DNA from: Stenotrophomonas sp. BIGb0135
GTDB lineage: Bacteria > Pseudomonadota > Gammaproteobacteria > Xanthomonadales > Xanthomonadaceae
Length of the DNA: 64,000 nucleotides
Assembly (NCBI RefSeq): GCF_024810105.1
Contig: NZ_JANUDX010000002.1
Coordinates: 558,001 to 622,000 of the forward strand
Direction: 5' to 3'
The translations under genes and the position numbers were made by a program. The notes below the pieces were generated by a model, which saw only the letters and a list, made by a program, of their open reading frames with translations, was not told the origin of the DNA and ran no database searches. Position 1 is the first letter of the stretch. Each line of letters starts with the position of its first letter. Of this stretch, positions 1 to 7,979 are shown piece after piece.

Positions 1-342
1 GGCTGGGAGGTCGCGGTGGATGCCGGACGCCTGCCGGTGTGGCGCGGCCTGCACCTGGATGCCGACGACACGCTGCGCGCCGAACTGATCGGCCAGTTGA
101 TGTGCCAGGGGCAGGTGGATGGGCGTGCACTGGCGCGCCGCCACGGCGTGGACTTCGAGGTGTATTTCGCCGATGCGTTGATCGCGCTGCAGCGCCTGCA
201 GGACGATGGGCTGGCCGAGTACACCGACGGTGTGGTGCGCAGCACCGAACGCGGCCGGCCCCTGCTGCGCCTGCTGGCCATGTGCTTCGACCGCTACCTG
301 GCACGCCCGGACCAGCCGGTGCGCTACTCGCGGGCGATCTGA
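1..342 (+). CDS. hemN: Oxygen-independent coproporphyrinogen III oxidase, C-terminal part (5' end outside window)
   Basis: Only the last 113 residues are present; the reading frame is open from base 1 to the TGA at 340-342. The segment matches the C-terminal HemN region that follows the radical-SAM barrel: RGLHLDADDTLRAELIGQLM, a winged-helix-like stretch around VDFEVYFADALIALQRLQDDG, and the end LLAMCFDRYLARP. The family converts coproporphyrinogen III to protoporphyrinogen IX without oxygen in haem synthesis, in the cytoplasm. The CX3CX2C iron-sulfur motif lies outside the window, so activity cannot be judged. Assignment rests on the C-terminal pattern alone; a HemW-type paralogue is less likely because HemW is shorter at this end. 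Confidence 0.8.
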   Translation, partial: GWEVAVDAGRLPVWRGLHLDADDTLRAELIGQLMCQGQVDGRALARRHGVDFEVYFADALIALQRLQDDGLAEYTDGVVRSTERGRPLLRLLAMCFDRYLARPDQPVRYSRAI

Positions 343-672
343 GCCGCGTCATCGGTGTCGACCGGCGCGGTAGTGCCGTACCCTGCGCCGGCCATGGTGA
401 GCGGCGCGTTGGATGAAGAAGATGCCGTCACTACCGCGGCATCGGCACCCGAGGCGCAGGCACCGGACGTGCGCCAGACCGCTACCGGGATCAACGCGCA
501 GCCATGACTGGAATCCCGTCGGTGGCGAGCCTGCTGGCTGCGCCAGGGATACCGCGCGAGAACGTACGCATTCTCTCCCACCCCGACGCCCCCACGCAGG
601 TGCTGTTGCCGGCACGGCGAGGCAGCCTGCATTCCCAAACCGGGCGCGATCAGGCACCCTATGCGCGGCGCT
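343..672. other. Intergenic region between hemN and tRNA-Leu; no gene seen
   Basis: This 330-base stretch has no open frame with a credible start, ribosome site and protein-like composition. The frames that cross it are composition-driven or run on into the tRNA. It should hold the tRNA-Leu promoter, but no good -35/-10 pair is visible; a weak CCCTAT at 657-662 is the best -10 candidate. Confidence 0.4.
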
Positions 673-759
673 GCCCGGATGGCGAAATTGGTAGACGCAT
701 CGGACTTAAAATCCGCCGGGGGCAACCCCATGCCGGTTCGATTCCGGCTCCGGGCACCA
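673..759 (+). tRNA. tRNA-Leu (anticodon TAA)
   Basis: A complete class II tRNA with a long variable arm. The acceptor stem is GCCCGGA at 673-679 paired with TCCGGGC at 749-755, then discriminator A and an encoded CCA (757-759). The anticodon loop CTTAAAA gives TAA. The T arm contains GGTTCGATTCC. The top pair of the anticodon stem is a T/C mismatch. It stands alone, with no other tRNA next to it and no clear terminator after it. Confidence 0.97.
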
Positions 760-789
760 ACGCGGCAAGCACCCCGACGCACCGGTCGG

Positions 790-1179
790 TCAGGGCCAGT
801 TGTCCACGCGGAAATAGAACGGGCGGACGGTGTCACCGTCGCGGAACGCATAGGCGTCGCACCTGCCTGTTTGCCGCCCCGGCTGCAGTGGGCAGGAGGC
901 CAGGCTGCGGCCCTCGAACTCGAATTGCTCCGGCACGTTGAGCGACAGCCAGTTTTTCTGGAGATCGGTCCGGAGCGTTTTATCGCGGGGTCTGAGGTCC
1001 CGCCCCTGCACGCTGATGACAATCGGGTCCGAGTCGGTGGCCATCGCCGCGGAGTAGACGAACACGTCGCCCTTTGGCTTGCCGTGCTGCACCACGGAAA
1101 ACGCGTCGTAGACCTTTCCTTGGACGTCCTCTGCCGCCGCCGGGGGGGGGAGCGAAAGAAGAATGAGCAGGCTGTGCAG
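790..1179 (-). CDS. Small exported protein of unknown function; start unclear
   Basis: I do not recognise a family. The frame ends at 790 and reads back through a hydrophobic stretch, LHSLLILLSLPPPAAAEDVQ, that looks like a signal peptide core with a cleavage site after AAA. The mature part would be about 110 residues with two cysteines (SCPLQ and GRCDAY), which could form a disulfide in the periplasm. There is no ATG, GTG or TTG in frame close upstream; the coordinates use CTG at 1179. An ATG one frame away would supply a basic N-terminus (MHYRRAHTAKRTPAR) if one base were gained or lost, and a run of nine G at 1142-1150 lies inside the signal peptide. Either the start is unusual or there is a frameshift. 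The body is probably a real gene because its composition is protein-like. Confidence 0.5.
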   Translation of the reverse strand: MHSLLILLSLPPPAAAEDVQGKVYDAFSVVQHGKPKGDVFVYSAAMATDSDPIVISVQGRDLRPRDKTLRTDLQKNWLSLNVPEQFEFEGRSLASCPLQPGRQTGRCDAYAFRDGDTVRPFYFRVDNWP

Positions 1180-1326
1180 GTAACCGATTATCGAGCGGGT
1201 GTCCTTTTCGCCGTGTGCGCACGACGATAGTGCATTCCAGGGCGGTTCTGATGGCGCGGCCGATTGCGCCTGCCGGTGTCCTGCGTTGCCGGTAGCATGG
1301 GCATTCCCGTCCTGCCCGGTGCCGCC

Positions 1327-2019
1327 ATGCTCACCCTCCATATCGGCAACAAGAACTACTCGTCCTGGTCGATGCGCCCGTGGGTACTGATGACCCAGGC
1401 CGGCATCCCGTTCGAGGAGGTGCTGCTGCGCTTCGACAGCTTCGATCCGGCGTCGCAGTTCAAGCGGCAGGCCACCGCGCTGTCGCCGTCGGCAACCGTG
1501 CCGGTGCTGGTCGACGACGGCTTGGTCGTGTGGGACACCCTGGCCATTGCCGAGTACCTGGCCGAGCGCTTCCCGGACAAGGCACTGTGGCCGCGGGACG
1601 TGGCCACGCGCGCCCTGGCGCGCAGCGTCTGCGCGCAGATGCACAGCGGCTTCGGTGCGCTGCGCCAGCATTTCCCGATGAACATCGAAGCGCATCTACC
1701 GGCGGTGGGGGCGCGCGTGCTGCGTGAGCAGCCGGCGGTGCTGGAGGACCTGGAGCGCCTGCAGTCGCTGTGGGAGGCACTGCTGGCGCGCCATGGCGGG
1801 CCGCTGCTGTTCGACGGCTTCAGCATTGCCGACGCGTTCTTTGCCCCGGTGGTGATGCGGCTGAAGACCTACGCGGTGCCGGTCAGCGCGCGCGTGCAGG
1901 CCTACATGGCGGCGGTGCTGGCCTTGCCGGGCGTGGCCCGTTGGGTGGCCGATGCGCTCGCCGAGCACGACTTCCGCCCGTTCGAAGAGCCTTACCGGCA
2001 GGGCCCCGATCCGGCCTGA
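1327..2019 (+). CDS. Glutathione S-transferase family protein
   Basis: A 230-residue protein with a thioredoxin-like N-terminal domain (about residues 1-80) and an all-helical C-terminal domain. The start region MLTLHIGNKNYSSWSMRPW fits the GST subgroup with an N-terminal SSWS segment, where serine activates glutathione. The glutathione-binding segment is ATVPVLVDDGLVVWDTLAIA, with the conserved cis-proline of VPVL and the following acidic/serine-type site replaced by WDTLAI. The family conjugates glutathione to electrophiles or acts as an isomerase or reductase in the cytoplasm; the substrate cannot be told from sequence. ATG 1327 is chosen because it begins the beta-1 strand directly. An upstream in-frame ATG at 1264 would add a non-homologous tail. 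Confidence 0.9.
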   Translation: MLTLHIGNKNYSSWSMRPWVLMTQAGIPFEEVLLRFDSFDPASQFKRQATALSPSATVPVLVDDGLVVWDTLAIAEYLAERFPDKALWPRDVATRALARSVCAQMHSGFGALRQHFPMNIEAHLPAVGARVLREQPAVLEDLERLQSLWEALLARHGGPLLFDGFSIADAFFAPVVMRLKTYAVPVSARVQAYMAAVLALPGVARWVADALAEHDFRPFEEPYRQGPDPA

Positions 2020-2532
2020 TCAGGCGCTGGTGGGGGCCGTCGTCGCGGCACCGAGCGCGGCCAGGGCGTGCGTGTACTTCTCGGCCAGCCGCTGGCGCAT
2101 CGCGTCCGGCAGGTAGTGCAGGCGTGCCGGATCGCTGTTGTCGGCGATGTCGGCCAGCTTGACCTTCAGTGCCAGCGGATTGGCGCGGATGGCGGCGTAG
2201 TAGGTGTCGGCTGGCAGGTCCTTGCGCCGGGTCAGGCAGGCCACCGCCGTGCGGATGTGCAGCGGGAACGCGTCCACCTCGTTGGCGAACGCCGGGCAGT
2301 CTTCCACCACGTCGTGCAGCCAGGCGACTGCTTCGGCGTCGGCATCGCCGTGCACCCGCGCGGCCACGCGCGCGACGTGGCCGATGTAGGGCCGGCCGGC
2401 CTTGTCGGTCTGGCTGGCATGCGCGCGGCGCGCCAGGGCTTCGGCATTGCGCAGGGTGTCGATGGGGCCTACTCCGTTGAAGGGCGGTGTCGCATTATGC
2501 CGCCCGGGCCGTGCAGGGCAGGGGCAACGCAA
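2020..2532 (-). CDS. HD-domain phosphohydrolase (SpoT/MESH1-like)
   Basis: A small HD-superfamily hydrolase related to the hydrolase half of SpoT. The order of motifs is YIGHVARVAARV (first histidine), then AVAWLHDVVEDC (the HD pair plus the ED of the SpoT group), and VKLADIADNSDP (the final aspartate of the metal site, with the NS of ppGpp hydrolases). Stand-alone proteins of this type hydrolyse (p)ppGpp or related nucleotides in other organisms; here that is inference. The start is doubtful. TTG at 2532 is the only ordinary start codon in frame and would add a non-conserved tail. A good ribosome site (GGAG, 2473-2476) lies 9 bases before an ATC codon at 2461-2463 that begins exactly where homology starts (IDTLRNAEALARRAH). 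The gene is convergent with the GST gene. Confidence 0.75.
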   Translation of the reverse strand: MRCPCPARPGRHNATPPFNGVGPIDTLRNAEALARRAHASQTDKAGRPYIGHVARVAARVHGDADAEAVAWLHDVVEDCPAFANEVDAFPLHIRTAVACLTRRKDLPADTYYAAIRANPLALKVKLADIADNSDPARLHYLPDAMRQRLAEKYTHALAALGAATTAPTSA

Positions 2533-2595
2533 ACTTTACGCAGCCGCACCCGGCTCCCCGTAGGCTGCGCACGACTCCATCACAGGCAAGGCAGC

Positions 2596-3621
2596 ATGGC
2601 GAGCGCGGCGTGGGCAAGGACGACGGTGGCGGTGAGCATGGCGATGCTGTGCGCGGCGGGGATCAACGCACAGCCCGCACCGCCGGCGGCGGCCGGGCAG
2701 GCGGCCGTCGTCGACCTTGCACCGGTGGTGGTCTCGGGGGTGCAGCCCGGGCCTGGCATGTGGAAAGTGACGGCCAGCGACGGCCACGTGCTGTGGATCC
2801 TCGGCACCGTATCGCCCCTGCCGGCCAAGCTGGACTGGCGCGCCGACGAGGTCGAGGCGGTGGTCGCCAGTGCCGATGAAGTACTGGGGCCGCCGGGCTG
2901 GACGCTGGATGCCGACGTAGGGTTCTTCAAGGGGCTGACCCTGCTGCCTTCGGCGATGAAAGCCGCGCATGATCCGCAGGGACGGCGCCTGGAGGAAATC
3001 CTGCCGGCCGCGACCTACACCCGGTGGCTGGCACTCAAGCAGCGTTACCTGGGACGCGACCGGGGCGTGGAGAAAGACCGCCCGCTGGTGGCGGCCACGC
3101 GGCTGTATACCGAGGCGCTCAAGTCGGTCGGGCTCGGCCGCGGCTCGCCGGTTTCCGCTGTGCTGGACAAGGCCTACAAGGCGCGCGGCCTGAAGCCGGT
3201 GGTGACCCGGGTGGTGATCCGGGTCGAGGATCCGCGCCAGGCGCTGAAGGAAGCGCGCGCCAGTCCGTTGCAGGATGTGCAGTGCCTGGAGCGCACCCTG
3301 GATGTGGTGGAACACCAGTTGCCGCTGCTGGTCGAGCGCGCCAACGCCTGGTCGATGGGCGACACCGAGGCGCTGCAGCGGCTGGCCCTGCAAAGCCAGT
3401 ACGACGCCTGCGTTGGCGCGATCGCCGAGAGCCCGTTCGGGCGTCGCCGCGGCCTGGCCGCGGTGGACCGGCAGGCGGCGGACAAATGGCAGCAGGTGGC
3501 GCGCGCCGCGCTGGCCCGCAACCGCACCACCTTCGCGGTCGTCCCGGTGCATTCCCTGGTAGCGCCCGAGGGGTATCTGGCACGCCTGCAACAGGCCGGC
3601 TACGAGGTGCAGGCGCCCTGA
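2596..3621 (+). CDS. TraB/GumN family protein, exported
   Basis: A 341-residue protein with a signal peptide (MASAAWARTTVAVSMAMLCA..INAQP) and a TraB/GumN domain. Family landmarks are the N-terminal strand VLWILGTVSPLPAKLDW with the following acidic EVEAVVASADEVL, and the C-terminal block FAVVPVHSLVAPEGYLARL, the counterpart of the usual GxxHLxGxxGLxxxL. The family is proposed to be a membrane-associated or periplasmic metalloprotease-like fold, and one member sits in the Xanthomonas gum cluster; the biochemical role is not established. The first motif normally has a histidine after LGT (GTxH), which is serine here, and the late motif has SLVAP in place of HLVGP, so any metal-dependent activity may be lost. 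Confidence 0.8.
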   Translation: MASAAWARTTVAVSMAMLCAAGINAQPAPPAAAGQAAVVDLAPVVVSGVQPGPGMWKVTASDGHVLWILGTVSPLPAKLDWRADEVEAVVASADEVLGPPGWTLDADVGFFKGLTLLPSAMKAAHDPQGRRLEEILPAATYTRWLALKQRYLGRDRGVEKDRPLVAATRLYTEALKSVGLGRGSPVSAVLDKAYKARGLKPVVTRVVIRVEDPRQALKEARASPLQDVQCLERTLDVVEHQLPLLVERANAWSMGDTEALQRLALQSQYDACVGAIAESPFGRRRGLAAVDRQAADKWQQVARAALARNRTTFAVVPVHSLVAPEGYLARLQQAGYEVQAP

Positions 3622-3732
3622 TCCTGCGAGCGGGAGGCGCACGGTTGCCGGCGTCTCCGCGCACAGTATTCATCTATCCCGACGTCAGGGTTCGTGGCAT
3701 AGTCAGGGCAGTTCACAGGGGGCTTCACCTGC

Positions 3733-4188
3733 ATGCCGTTGCGTGCGATCGCCTATACCAGCGTCGCCTTCGAAGGGATCCAGGCATCGGATATCGATCG
3801 GATCCTGGCGGCCGCGTCCAGCTTCAACAAGATGGCCGGTGTCACCGGGGTGCTGATGTTCGATGGCACCCGCTTCCTGCAGTATTTCGAAGGCCCCGAG
3901 GACGGGGTCGATTCGGTCTACCAGCGCGTGGCCAATGCGCGCAGCCACCTGTGCCTGCGCGAACTGGCGCGCGGGCCGGTCGCGGCGCGGCACTTCCCGC
4001 GCTGGACCATGACCTCCGCGGCGATCGAGCCGGCGGTGCTCACGGCGATGATCGACCGTCCGTGGGATGGCTTCAGTGCCGCCGCGCCGGTCGATGGCCA
4101 GGCGCGGGTCGGCTTCGCACGACTGCTGTCGCTGTGGACCGGCGACTCGGGCGAGCTCGAACCTGCCGCGGTGATGCTGGGTTCGTAA
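3733..4188 (+). CDS. BLUF-domain blue-light sensor
   Basis: A short (151-residue) protein that is almost only a BLUF domain, the FAD-binding blue-light sensor. The residues that define photochemistry are all at the expected spacing: Tyr8 (AYTS), Asn32 (FNKMAGVTG), Gln50 (FLQYFEG) and Trp91/Met93 (RWTM), matching Tyr21/Asn45/Gln63/Trp104/Met106 of AppA. The tail after residue 95 is about 55 residues and probably forms the capping helices; there is no output domain such as EAL or GGDEF. Such short BLUF proteins signal through partner proteins. The neighbours (TraB/GumN upstream, a nucleotide-sugar dehydrogenase downstream) suggest no obvious partner. Homology is clear; the partner and the light response are not known. 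Confidence 0.93.
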   Translation: MPLRAIAYTSVAFEGIQASDIDRILAAASSFNKMAGVTGVLMFDGTRFLQYFEGPEDGVDSVYQRVANARSHLCLRELARGPVAARHFPRWTMTSAAIEPAVLTAMIDRPWDGFSAAAPVDGQARVGFARLLSLWTGDSGELEPAAVMLGS

Positions 4189-4482
4189 CGGAACGGTTCG
4201 ATCCTCGTAACATGATTCTCACGGGTGGTCGCCTAGCATCTGTCTACCAGCTGTGACCGGTCCTGCGGAAATCCCGACAGGCTGTTCTGAAAGGGTAGTA
4301 ACCGCAGCTGGACCACTTGTTGGCCGTCGTCCGTACTCTCCGCGGGCGGCGGCTTTGTTCTTTGTGGCCGGGCCCCTCCCGCGTTAGGCTTGCGCTATTC
4401 GTTTCCTGGCGCCGCCCTCCATGAGTCTTTCCCGCCGTCCCCGCACCTCCTCCTGTTTCTGCATTGCGCGGGGGCAGGGCTG

Positions 4483-5769
4483 ATGGCGGCCGCCATCGGC
4501 GCTGCGACCGACGCGCGGATCGGGGTGATCGGGCTGGGCTATGTCGGCCTGCCGCTGACGGTCGCCTTTGGCTGCCGCCAACCCACGCTCGGCTACGACA
4601 TCGACCGTGCACGCGTATTGGAACTGCAGCAGGGCCATGACCACACCCTGGAGATGGAGCCGCACGAGCTGGCGGCGGCCGGGCAGGCGCGTTACAGCGC
4701 CGATCCGGCCGAGCTGGCGGGGTGCAATGTCTACATCGTCACCGTGCCCACCCCCATCGATGCCTTCGAGCAGCCCGACCTCGGGCCGCTGCGCAGTGCC
4801 TCCACGCTGATCGCCGGGGTGCTCAAGCCCGGCGACCTGGTCATCTACGAATCCACCGTGTACCCGGGCACCACCGAAGAGGTGTGCGTGCCGCTGCTGG
4901 AAGCCGGGTCGGGGCTGCGCTTCAACCACGACTTCTACTGCGGTTACAGTCCGGAGCGGATCAACCCGGGCGACCGCCAGCGGCGCCTGCCGGACATCCG
5001 CAAGATCACCTCCGGCTCGACCGCCGAGGTCGCCGAAGTGGTGGACGCGCTGTATGCCGCGATCATTACCGCCGGCACCTGGCCGGCGCCGTCGATCCGC
5101 GTGGCCGAGGCAGCCAAGGTGATCGAGAACATCCAGCGCGACGTCAACATCGCCCTGGTCAACGAACTGGCGCTGATTTTCGACAAGCTCGGCATCGATA
5201 CCCAGGACGTGCTCGACGCCGCCGGCAGCAAATGGAATTTCCTGCCGTTCCGCCCGGGCCTGGTCGGCGGCCACTGCATCGGCGTGGACCCGTACTACCT
5301 GCTGCACAAGTCCGAAAGCGTCGGTTACCACCCGGACCTGATCCACACCGCGCGCCAGGTCAACAACCGGGTCGGTGCGCACGTGGCGCAGCGCGTGCTG
5401 GCTCTGCTGGAAGGGCGCGGCAAGGCGCCGATGGGGGCACGCATCCTGGTGCTGGGGGTGACCTTCAAGGAAAACTGCCCGGACCTGCGCAACAGCCGGG
5501 CGCTGGAACTGGCCCAGGCGCTGGGCGCCAGCGGTGCGCGGGTGGACGTGCAGGACCCGTGGGTTGGCCCCGCCGTACTGGCCGAGAGTGGCGTGCAGTG
5601 GGTGGAGCGCGCCGATCCGGGTGTCTTCGACGCGGTGGTGCTGGCGGTGGCGCACGACGAGTTCCGGGCGTTCGACGCCGGCAGCGTGCGTGCGCTGCTC
5701 AAGCCGGACGGCGTGGTGTACGACGTCAAATCGGTCTGGCCGCGCGACGTGGTCGACGACCGGTTGTAG
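4483..5769 (+). CDS. tviB: Nucleotide-sugar 6-dehydrogenase (UDP-HexNAc dehydrogenase, TviB/WbpA type)
   Basis: A 428-residue UDP-glucose/GDP-mannose dehydrogenase family enzyme. It should oxidise the C6 alcohol of a UDP-sugar to the acid with two NAD+ in the cytoplasm. Motifs: the NAD-binding GLGYVG at 17-22, TVPTP at 87-91, ESTVYPGTTEE at 123-133, the lysine-containing helix AAKVIENIQRDVNIAL, and the catalytic Cys265 in GGHCIGVDPYYL. The sequence resembles TviB/WbpO-type enzymes that act on UDP-N-acetylhexosamines rather than UDP-glucose dehydrogenase; the substrate is inferred. No epimerase, glycosyltransferase or polymerase gene is nearby, so the sugar acid must feed a pathway encoded elsewhere. 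The start ATG 4483 has GGGGCAGGG before it and begins just ahead of the Rossmann fold. Confidence 0.85.
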   Translation: MAAAIGAATDARIGVIGLGYVGLPLTVAFGCRQPTLGYDIDRARVLELQQGHDHTLEMEPHELAAAGQARYSADPAELAGCNVYIVTVPTPIDAFEQPDLGPLRSASTLIAGVLKPGDLVIYESTVYPGTTEEVCVPLLEAGSGLRFNHDFYCGYSPERINPGDRQRRLPDIRKITSGSTAEVAEVVDALYAAIITAGTWPAPSIRVAEAAKVIENIQRDVNIALVNELALIFDKLGIDTQDVLDAAGSKWNFLPFRPGLVGGHCIGVDPYYLLHKSESVGYHPDLIHTARQVNNRVGAHVAQRVLALLEGRGKAPMGARILVLGVTFKENCPDLRNSRALELAQALGASGARVDVQDPWVGPAVLAESGVQWVERADPGVFDAVVLAVAHDEFRAFDAGSVRALLKPDGVVYDVKSVWPRDVVDDRL

Positions 5770-5799
5770 ACTCGACGGCGTTATTGATCGAGGAAAGCC

Positions 5800-7422
5800 A
5801 TGCATCGTTACCTGGTCTACGTGCTCGCCATCCTGCTGTTCCCGGTCTGCCTGTGGCTGGCCACGATCTGGCCGGCCTGGTACTGGGGCGTCGGCACCAG
5901 CGCGGCGCTGGTCGTGCTGGGCACCTGGGATCTGCTGCAGACGCGCAGCACGCTGCGGCGCAACTACCCGGTGATGGCGCATTTCCGTTACGGCCTGGAG
6001 TCGATCGGCCCGGAGATCCGCCAGTACTTCGTGCAGAGCGACCTGGAGGACGTGCCGTTCTCGCGCCAGCAGCGCGCGCTGATCTACCAGCGCTCCAAGA
6101 ACGAAATGGACGTGGTGCCGTTCGGCACGCTGCGCAGCACCTACGCGGTGGATTACGAGTGGATCAACCATTCGCTGGCACCGACCGAGATCGCCCACAG
6201 CGATTTCCGCGTGCTGATCGGCCCGAACTGCGCCAAGCCGTACTCGGCCAGCGTGTTCAACATCTCGGCGATGAGCTTCGGCTCGCTGTCGGCCAACGCG
6301 ATCCGCGCCCTCAACGAGGGCGCGCGCCGCGGCAGCTTCTACCACGACACCGGCGAAGGCTCGATCTCGCCCTATCACCGGGAAATGGGCGGGGACCTGG
6401 TCTGGGAGATCGGCTCGGGCTACTTCGGCTGCCGCGATGAGGCGGGCGGTTTCAGCGAAGAAAAGTTCGTGGCCAATGCCAACACCGACCAGGTCAAGAT
6501 GATCGAGATCAAGCTGTCGCAGGGCGCCAAGCCCGGCCATGGCGGGGTATTGCCGGCGGCCAAGGTCAGCGAGGAAATCTCGATCACCCGGGGCGTGCCG
6601 ATGGGCGTGGACTGTGTCTCGCCGTCGAAGCATTCGGCCTTCAGCACGCCGGTGGAACTGCTGCAGTTCGTCGCGCGCCTGCGCGAGTTGTCCGGTGGCA
6701 AGCCGGTCGGGTTCAAACTGGCCATCGGCCATCCGTGGGAATGGTTCGGCATCGCCAAGGCGATGCAGGAAACCCAGCTGCTGCCGGACTTCATCGTGGT
6801 CGACGGGGCCGAAGGCGGGACCGGTGCGGCCCCGGCCGAGTTCATCGACCACGTGGGCGTGCCGATGCACGAAGCCCTGCTGCTGGTGCACAACACGCTG
6901 GTCGGGCTGGACCTGCGCGAGCGGATCAAGGTCGGCGCAGCGGGCAAGGTCACCAGCGCGTTCGAGATCGCCCGGACCATCGCGCTGGGCGCGGACTGGT
7001 GCAACGCCGGGCGCGGCTTCATGTTCGCGCTGGGCTGCATCCAGTCGCTGAGTTGCCACAGCGACAAATGCCCGACCGGCATCGCCACCCAGGACCCGCA
7101 CCGCTGGCGCCACCTGGACGCCGCCGACAAGGCCACCCGCGTGCACCGTTACCACGACAACACCGTGCGCGCGCTGCGCGACCTGCTGTGCGCGGCGGGC
7201 CTCAATCATCCTGCCGAGCTGGGGCCCGAGCACATCCTGCGTCGGGTGTCGCCGGTGGAAATCCGCTCGCTGGCGTCGCTGTATCGTTACCTCAGCCCGG
7301 GCGAGCTGCTGCGCCAGGTGCCCGACCACGCGGTCTTCCATGACTACTGGAGCGATGCGCGCAGCGATTCGTTCCAGCCACCGGCGCGCATCCAGGCGCT
7401 GCGCAGCAGCAAGTCGCGATGA
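5800..7422 (+). CDS. FMN-binding glutamate synthase-like protein, membrane-anchored
   Basis: A 540-residue protein with one or two N-terminal membrane segments (about residues 5-45, YLVYVLAILLFPVCLWLA and the stretch after) followed by the FMN-binding central domain of glutamate synthase. Visible motifs are SAMSFGSLSANAIRALNEGA, KPGHGGVLPAAKVSEEI, the flavin loop VVDGAEGGTGAAP, and a cysteine cluster GCIQSLSCHSDKCPTG that matches the 3Fe-4S ligands of GltB. It lacks the glutaminase domain and the GltB C-terminal domain, so it is not a complete glutamate synthase; stand-alone proteins of this type are widespread and their reaction is not established. The ribosome site is GAGGAAAG seven bases before the ATG. 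The GNAT gene overlaps its stop codon, so the two are probably cotranslated. Confidence 0.88.
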   Translation: MHRYLVYVLAILLFPVCLWLATIWPAWYWGVGTSAALVVLGTWDLLQTRSTLRRNYPVMAHFRYGLESIGPEIRQYFVQSDLEDVPFSRQQRALIYQRSKNEMDVVPFGTLRSTYAVDYEWINHSLAPTEIAHSDFRVLIGPNCAKPYSASVFNISAMSFGSLSANAIRALNEGARRGSFYHDTGEGSISPYHREMGGDLVWEIGSGYFGCRDEAGGFSEEKFVANANTDQVKMIEIKLSQGAKPGHGGVLPAAKVSEEISITRGVPMGVDCVSPSKHSAFSTPVELLQFVARLRELSGGKPVGFKLAIGHPWEWFGIAKAMQETQLLPDFIVVDGAEGGTGAAPAEFIDHVGVPMHEALLLVHNTLVGLDLRERIKVGAAGKVTSAFEIARTIALGADWCNAGRGFMFALGCIQSLSCHSDKCPTGIATQDPHRWRHLDAADKATRVHRYHDNTVRALRDLLCAAGLNHPAELGPEHILRRVSPVEIRSLASLYRYLSPGELLRQVPDHAVFHDYWSDARSDSFQPPARIQALRSSKSR

Positions 7423-7919
7423 TGACCGGGCATGCACCGCCAGCGCGGGATGCCGATACTGCCGTGCTGCGGGCGGGCCGGGTGGACGACGCCGATCGGT
7501 TGTGGGCGCTGCGCACGCGCTGCGTGCGTGAGCTGTGCAGCGCGGCGTATCCGCCGGAGGTGATCGCACCCTGGTCGGCCTCGCCGCCGCCGGCGCACTA
7601 CCACGCGCTGATCGCTCAGGGCGGCTGCATCGTCGCCGAGGACGCGCAGGGACGGCTGCTGGGGTATGCGGTGATCGACCGCGACGGCAACGAGATCGAC
7701 GCGTTGTTCGTGGATCCCGACTGCGGCGGGCGCGGGATCGGCATGCGGCTGATGGGGGCGATGCAGGCGCTGGCCGATCCGGGCCGGCCGTTGGTGTTGT
7801 CGGCATCGCTCAACGCCGTGCCGTTCTACCAACGCGCCGGGTTCGTGGCCCTCCGCGAAGAAACCTACCCGCACCCCAGCGGCATCGCCCTGGCCTCGGT
7901 GCGCATGCAGCGCGGTTGA
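7419..7919 (+). CDS. GNAT family N-acetyltransferase
   Basis: A 166-residue GNAT acetyltransferase. The acetyl-CoA loop is visible as VDPDCGGRGIGMRLM (a Q/RxxGxG/A type motif), preceded by the strand IDALFVD and followed by the C-terminal SLNAVPFYQRAGF, a signature of motif B. The substrate cannot be predicted. The start ATG overlaps the TGA of the upstream glutamate-synthase-like gene (ATGATGA), which indicates translational coupling; a second ATG follows three bases later. No other function is suggested by context. Confidence 0.85.
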   Translation: MMTGHAPPARDADTAVLRAGRVDDADRLWALRTRCVRELCSAAYPPEVIAPWSASPPPAHYHALIAQGGCIVAEDAQGRLLGYAVIDRDGNEIDALFVDPDCGGRGIGMRLMGAMQALADPGRPLVLSASLNAVPFYQRAGFVALREETYPHPSGIALASVRMQRG

Positions 7920-7940
7920 TGCCGGCCGGATGACGGCGCA

Positions 7941-7979
7941 GGGGGCCCCGGCCGCTGGCCGGCCCACGACGGGCACTAC
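7941..7979 (-). repeat. SMAG-like REP element, degenerate, overlapping the stop codon of the flavoprotein gene
   Basis: Read on the minus strand this begins GTAGTGCCCGTCGTGGGC and continues into a GGCCGGCC-rich palindrome. The GTAG head (7976-7979) contains the TAG stop of the flavoprotein gene. It occupies most of the gap between two convergent genes. Confidence 0.5.

Noticed and set aside
324..672. Minus-strand frame between hemN and tRNA-Leu
   Set aside because: Ser/Ala-rich composition, no start with a ribosome site and it runs through the tRNA; judged non-coding.
4384..7806. A 1140-codon minus-strand frame opposite tviB and the glutamate-synthase-like gene
   Set aside because: It is antisense to two genes with clear homology and has only low-complexity His/Arg/Gln-rich content, as expected in high-GC DNA.
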